Virus record (IMG/VR): IMGVR_UViG_3300034101_003119
Span: 1 to 22,440 of that record
Origin: a virus
DNA length: 22,440 bases
Direction: 5' to 3' (one strand)
The translations under genes were made by a program, and so were the position numbers. The notes under the pieces are model-generated. The model did not search any database and had not been told where the DNA came from. It saw only the letters and a program-made list of their open reading frames with translations. The stretch's first letter is position 1, and each line of letters starts with the position of its first letter. Below are positions 19,485 to 22,440 of this stretch, one piece after another.

Positions 19485-20500
19485 CCGCTCGCCGATACGC
19501 TGCAAGCAACGACTTCTCCTTCATCTGGTGTCCGCCGCACCCCAATGCGCGTGCGACCTCGGCGTCGCTGTCCATCTACTACGCCGCGGCGACGCAGACG
19601 GTCGCGCTGACGCAGCGGGCGATGGACGAAATCGTCTCCATCAGCAGCGACCGCAAGTCCATCACGCTCGCGGACACGGCAACCGACTTCGCGCTACCCG
19701 GCATCCTTCCCGTTCCCGCGCTCATCAGTTACGGCCCGTCTGCCCAAGTGCCCGTGCGCGTTCTGCGCATGGTGTCGGCCACTGAAGCATCGTTCGTTGT
19801 CGAGCTATCCGAACCGCTGCCCCACACCATCGCCGCGGGCGGCGTCGTGGCGTGGCAGGTATGGTCGGTCACGCGCACGGCTCCGGCGACCATCCAAGGC
19901 CCGGTGCGGTGGGCAGTCTCATGGGAAGGCGTCGTCGATGGCCTCACCGCGCCCGACCCCATCGTTGACGAGGGTTTGCTTTACATCGTCCGCGCCCCGT
20001 TCTCGACCGGGCTCACGTCCGCGCGGCTCGTCGCGTCGTCCCCGTGGCTCGCGCAGCACATCCCGCCCGGTCAATCCTCATGGGCGCCTCAGATCGAGAT
20101 TGCGCAAGACACGCTCATCCAGCGCGTCGTGGCCATCCTCCCCGAAGGCCGCACGATTCAGGACGTGACGGGCGGCCAGTTCCGTAACGCGCACGCAATG
20201 GAAACGCGCCTGCTCGTGATGCGCGGGTTGCAGGAGGCCGGCGCCAATCGCCGCGACCAAATCGAGCAGCTCGAGCGCGACATCTCGGCGGAGTTCGACC
20301 GCATTTCCAAAGCGGGCGTCGAGTGGGTCGACACCAACGGCAACGGCGTGGTCGACGAGGGCGAATCGAATGTGACGCCCGGCCGCGTGTCGCTGCGGGC
20401 GTTCACCACGCGGTCGAGCATCATCGATGCGTCGGACTCCGACGCCGTGGCGCGCACGCCGTTCACGCGGTTTCGCTCCGACGAGTGGAGGGAGCGGTGA
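19481..20500 (+). CDS. Putative head-tail connector with EF-hand calcium loop
   Basis: 339 residues, GTG start overlapping the previous stop (GTGA). No family is recognised. The first 200 residues are beta-rich (several WSVT, VSWEG, FVVEL strands). Residues about 180-280 include helices (AHAMETRLLVMRGLQEAGANRRDQIEQLERDISAEFDRIS), and residues 284-295 are DTNGNGVVDEGE, a perfect EF-hand loop with D1, N3, N5, G6, V8, D9 and E12. The order (after minor head protein, before the completion and tail terminator proteins) suggests an adaptor or stopper in the neck. Calcium binding is a strong reading of the loop; the connector role is inferred from position. Confidence 0.6.
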   Translation: MTARRYAASNDFSFIWCPPHPNARATSASLSIYYAAATQTVALTQRAMDEIVSISSDRKSITLADTATDFALPGILPVPALISYGPSAQVPVRVLRMVSATEASFVVELSEPLPHTIAAGGVVAWQVWSVTRTAPATIQGPVRWAVSWEGVVDGLTAPDPIVDEGLLYIVRAPFSTGLTSARLVASSPWLAQHIPPGQSSWAPQIEIAQDTLIQRVVAILPEGRTIQDVTGGQFRNAHAMETRLLVMRGLQEAGANRRDQIEQLERDISAEFDRISKAGVEWVDTNGNGVVDEGESNVTPGRVSLRAFTTRSSIIDASDSDAVARTPFTRFRSDEWRER

Positions 20501-21147
20501 GCCTGCGCGTCGTCCATAGCGGAGAGCGTACGCCCGAGTTCGTGTGGACGTCGGAGCACATGCGTCGATTTGCCGTGGCGATGCGGTCGCACTTCATCCG
20601 CCGCACGTTCGACCGTGGCATCGGCATGGACGGCACGCCTCACAAGCCCTACAGCACGCGCCCGCTGAAGGTCTACAGCCGCTCGCAGACCTCGCGCGCC
20701 CTCGGTGGCATCTCTACCCCGGGACCTGGCGCCGGCCTCCGCGGTGGCATCGAATTCGAGTGGGTCCGCGGGCCTCGCAAGCCGGGCGGCGGGTACGATG
20801 CGAGCCGAATCGGCGACGTGGCCGGCAAGTTCTACGTGGGCGGGTACCGCGAATACAAGTCGAGCAACCGCAAGGGGTTGGTCAACTCGCAGAACCGCGC
20901 AGGAACCGAGGTGGATCTCATCTTGACGGGGCAACTCGCGGAGTCAATTCGCGTCATCTCGTCGACCCGCACGCAAGCGGTCATCGGCATGACCGGCAAC
21001 GCGCGGACCTACGGCGTGCACGTCGATGCCGCGCGCCCGTTCATGGGCTTCAGCGATGACGACCACGCCGAGGGGCAACTCATCCTCGCCGAGATGATGA
21101 CCATGGCGCAGCGCAAGGCGGCGGGGGGTTCACGTGGCTCTCTCTGA
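20497..21147 (+). CDS. Tail completion / virion morphogenesis protein (Mu G-like)
   Basis: 216 residues, GTG start overlapping the previous stop (GTGA). The pattern fits phage virion morphogenesis proteins: FDRGIGMDGTPHKPYSTRPLK near residue 40, then VDLILTGQLAESIRVISSTRTQAVIGMTG (the LTG-L-S-VIG signature), then YGVHVDAARPFMGFSD. Such proteins sit at the head-tail joint and complete head or tail ends. It is basic in its middle part. The call is made from recalled family pattern and context. Confidence 0.72.
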   Translation: MSLRVVHSGERTPEFVWTSEHMRRFAVAMRSHFIRRTFDRGIGMDGTPHKPYSTRPLKVYSRSQTSRALGGISTPGPGAGLRGGIEFEWVRGPRKPGGGYDASRIGDVAGKFYVGGYREYKSSNRKGLVNSQNRAGTEVDLILTGQLAESIRVISSTRTQAVIGMTGNARTYGVHVDAARPFMGFSDDDHAEGQLILAEMMTMAQRKAAGGSRGSL

Positions 21148-21592
21148 CGTCTTGAACGGCGTCGCTGCCGTCATCGCCGCGCTCACCCCAACCGTGCAAG
21201 CCGGCGTGCCGTTCACCCGGCGCGCAGTCGAGACGCCCGTGGGCATCGACGAAATCGCGTTCATGGTGGCGCGGGCGTTCGAGGTCGTGCCGTTGGGCGC
21301 GGTCTACGAGGGGCCGATGATTCGGCTTCCGTCTGCCGCCTACGTGCGCCACGGGTGCGCCGTCCGTGTCTGCTACGCCCGGGCGGCGTTCCGCAGCGAG
21401 ACAGAGCGCGCCGACGCCATGGCTCGCGACGGGGCGGCCATCCTCGGCGCCCTGCGGACTGCGGTCAACTGGTCGTCCTTCGCGCACTACATCACCCCGG
21501 AAGCCCCCGAGCGCGCCGAGGCCATCGGCAACGGCGGCGAGTCCATCGGGTCGATTCTTCAGGTTCAATTTCTCGCGGAATGGGAGGTCTGA
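21134..21592 (+). CDS. Putative tail terminator protein
   Basis: 152 residues, GTG start at 21134, 14 bases inside the previous gene. It has the mixed alpha/beta make-up of tail terminators: an N-terminal helix VLNGVAAVIAAL, a proline-bearing turn, strands around AFEVVPLGAVYEG and CAVRVCYARAAF, and a helix DAMARDGAAILGALRTAV, ending with a strand ILQVQFLAEWEV. It lies directly before the tail tube gene, the usual place. Terminators cap the tail tube and join it to the head. No diagnostic motif exists, so this rests on size, fold pattern and position. Confidence 0.6.
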   Translation: MALSDVLNGVAAVIAALTPTVQAGVPFTRRAVETPVGIDEIAFMVARAFEVVPLGAVYEGPMIRLPSAAYVRHGCAVRVCYARAAFRSETERADAMARDGAAILGALRTAVNWSSFAHYITPEAPERAEAIGNGGESIGSILQVQFLAEWEV

Positions 21593-21595
21593 CAT

Positions 21596-22440
21596 ATGGC
21601 CGGTATCAATGACGGTGCAACGTGCATGGTGGCGGCCGAGGGCTCTTTCGGCTCCATCCTCTCGACGGACGCCCGAGCGCTCGACGACACGACGATTGCG
21701 GGCCTCACCGCCCGGTCGGTCAAAGTCACCATCGACTCGTTCGCCAACGCCGCCGGTGCGCTGCGTCAGGTAGCCTACGACCGCTCTGACGTGACGCTCT
21801 CGGGCGGCATGTCGCAGGCCCGGGTCGAGGCCGCGGTCAACGGGTCCGGCCCGGTCAAACGCCTCGTGGGCACGGTCAGCATGGAAGGCGAACTCCGCGG
21901 GTTCGGCGCGCTCTCGCCGAGCAATACCGCCTTCGGTCTGCTCATGGCTTCCGGGTGCGCGGCGACCATCCGCACGCCCGGGACGAGCGCGACCGGGACT
22001 TACATCTCGGCCAACACGTTCTCCACGCCGAGCCCGGGCAACGATGCCACCATCGCGGCCGGCGACATCATCGCCGTCACGCAGACGGACGGCACCTATC
22101 GATTCGTCAAGGTCACAAGCAAGGTCGACGCGGGCGCCACGAACACCATCACGACCCTGGAACCGCACGGCATCGCCAACGCAGGCACCGCGACCGTGCG
22201 TCAGTGTCACATGTATTATCCGGCCCGCGGCGGGTCGGTGGGCTCGTCGGTCTGCGCACAGTTCGCGCTCGCGGACGCCGCTCAGACGCTCATCGGCGTG
22301 GGCGGCCGGCTGAAGTCGATGGAAATCATGCGCACCGGTGCGGCCTCGCTCGCGTGGCGGGCCGAGGTCGAATTTCCGGACGGCGAGTATCGCGCCGCGG
22401 TCGTTATCCCGGTGCTCGAACCCTACCCCATGGGCGCGGC
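21596..22440 (+). CDS. Tail tube protein, cut by the window edge
   Basis: Open frame from ATG 21596 to the edge, 281 codons without a stop; GGGAGG six to eight bases upstream is a good ribosome-binding site. It starts MAGINDGATCMVAAEGSFG and contains long alternating strands such as RSVKVTIDSFANAAGALRQVAY, GTVSMEGELRGFGAL and SLAWRAEVEFPDGEYRAAVVIP. The V-ME-GELRG strand pair is typical of tail tube subunits, which stack as hexamer rings to form the channel for DNA ejection. An inserted region around residues 120-200 (TPGTSATGTYISANTFST onward) may be an external domain. Position after the terminator fits. Whether the tail is contractile cannot be told because no sheath gene is in view. Confidence 0.72.
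   Translation, partial: MAGINDGATCMVAAEGSFGSILSTDARALDDTTIAGLTARSVKVTIDSFANAAGALRQVAYDRSDVTLSGGMSQARVEAAVNGSGPVKRLVGTVSMEGELRGFGALSPSNTAFGLLMASGCAATIRTPGTSATGTYISANTFSTPSPGNDATIAAGDIIAVTQTDGTYRFVKVTSKVDAGATNTITTLEPHGIANAGTATVRQCHMYYPARGGSVGSSVCAQFALADAAQTLIGVGGRLKSMEIMRTGAASLAWRAEVEFPDGEYRAAVVIPVLEPYPMGA

Larger units (their letters stand above)
1..22440. mobile_element. Tailed phage or prophage segment
   Basis: The whole window reads as phage: leftward recombination genes, a divergent control region, a rightward replication block, then terminase, portal, protease/scaffold, capsid, connector and tail tube genes in order. No bacterial housekeeping gene, integrase or attachment site is visible, so a free phage and an integrated prophage cannot be told apart. 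Both edges cut through genes (an HNH nuclease on the left, a tail tube on the right), so the genome continues on both sides. Confidence 0.96.

Noticed and set aside
21123-21128. Run of six G as a programmed frameshift site
   Set aside because: The two genes overlapping here each have their own start and normal length. Tail-chaperone frameshifts occur downstream of the tail tube gene, which is outside the window.
21080-22210. Minus-strand open frame of 376 codons
   Set aside because: It is antisense to the tail terminator and tail tube genes and has no recognisable domain; it is a codon-bias shadow.

Overview
This window is part of a tailed double-stranded DNA phage or prophage with a GC-rich genome (about two thirds GC by eye). 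Nearly every base is coding, and most neighbouring genes overlap by the four bases ATGA or GTGA. The terminase, portal, protease, capsid, connector and tail tube genes identify a Caudovirales-type virus. Several head genes resemble those of Mu-like phages (portal, I-type protease with scaffold, F-type minor head protein, G-type completion protein). The tail type cannot be decided because the window ends inside the tail tube gene. No integrase, CI repressor, tRNA or CRISPR array is visible, so lifestyle is open. The host cannot be named; high GC and Shine-Dalgarno use fit many GC-rich bacteria.

Layout. Positions 1-3411 hold a leftward operon of eight genes: a leucine-zipper/CPEC protein, a small helical protein, a RecE-like exonuclease, a possible ssDNA-binding or annealing partner, two unknown proteins (one membrane-anchored), a possible DNA-binding protein, and an HNH nuclease cut by the window edge. 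Positions 3412-3558 are a divergent control region with promoter-like elements on both strands. From 3559 rightward come a Cro-like repressor, a replication initiator with iterons inside its gene (likely origin), a DnaB-type helicase, and a run of small accessory genes. Those include a winged-helix protein, a lone HicB-like protein, a 306-residue protein built of four ribbon-helix-helix-like units, two proteins with a repeated Cys/His knuckle, and a RecU-like resolvase. A 653-residue SF2 helicase with two helix-turn-helix repeats and two zinc fingers ends this block. From 12269 come small and large terminase, portal, protease plus nested scaffold, decoration protein, major capsid, an F-type minor head protein, a connector with a perfect EF-hand loop, completion and terminator proteins, and a tail tube protein running off the edge.

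How it fits together. The leftward operon looks like a recombination module and the first rightward block a replication/recombination module. The last block packages DNA and builds the head and neck. Three blocks (Cro, terminase, portal) begin with TTGNNN-N17-TANNNT only 6-7 bases before the ATG, which predicts leaderless mRNAs. GATC is strongly depleted across the window, and isoleucine codon choice appears to follow that rule.

The observations most worth checking are the four-unit ribbon-helix-helix protein, the helicase with its DNA-recognition tail, the iteron cluster, the leaderless promoter set, the GATC avoidance, the RecE-like protein lacking a catalytic acid, and the neighbouring protein with an SSB-tip-like end.
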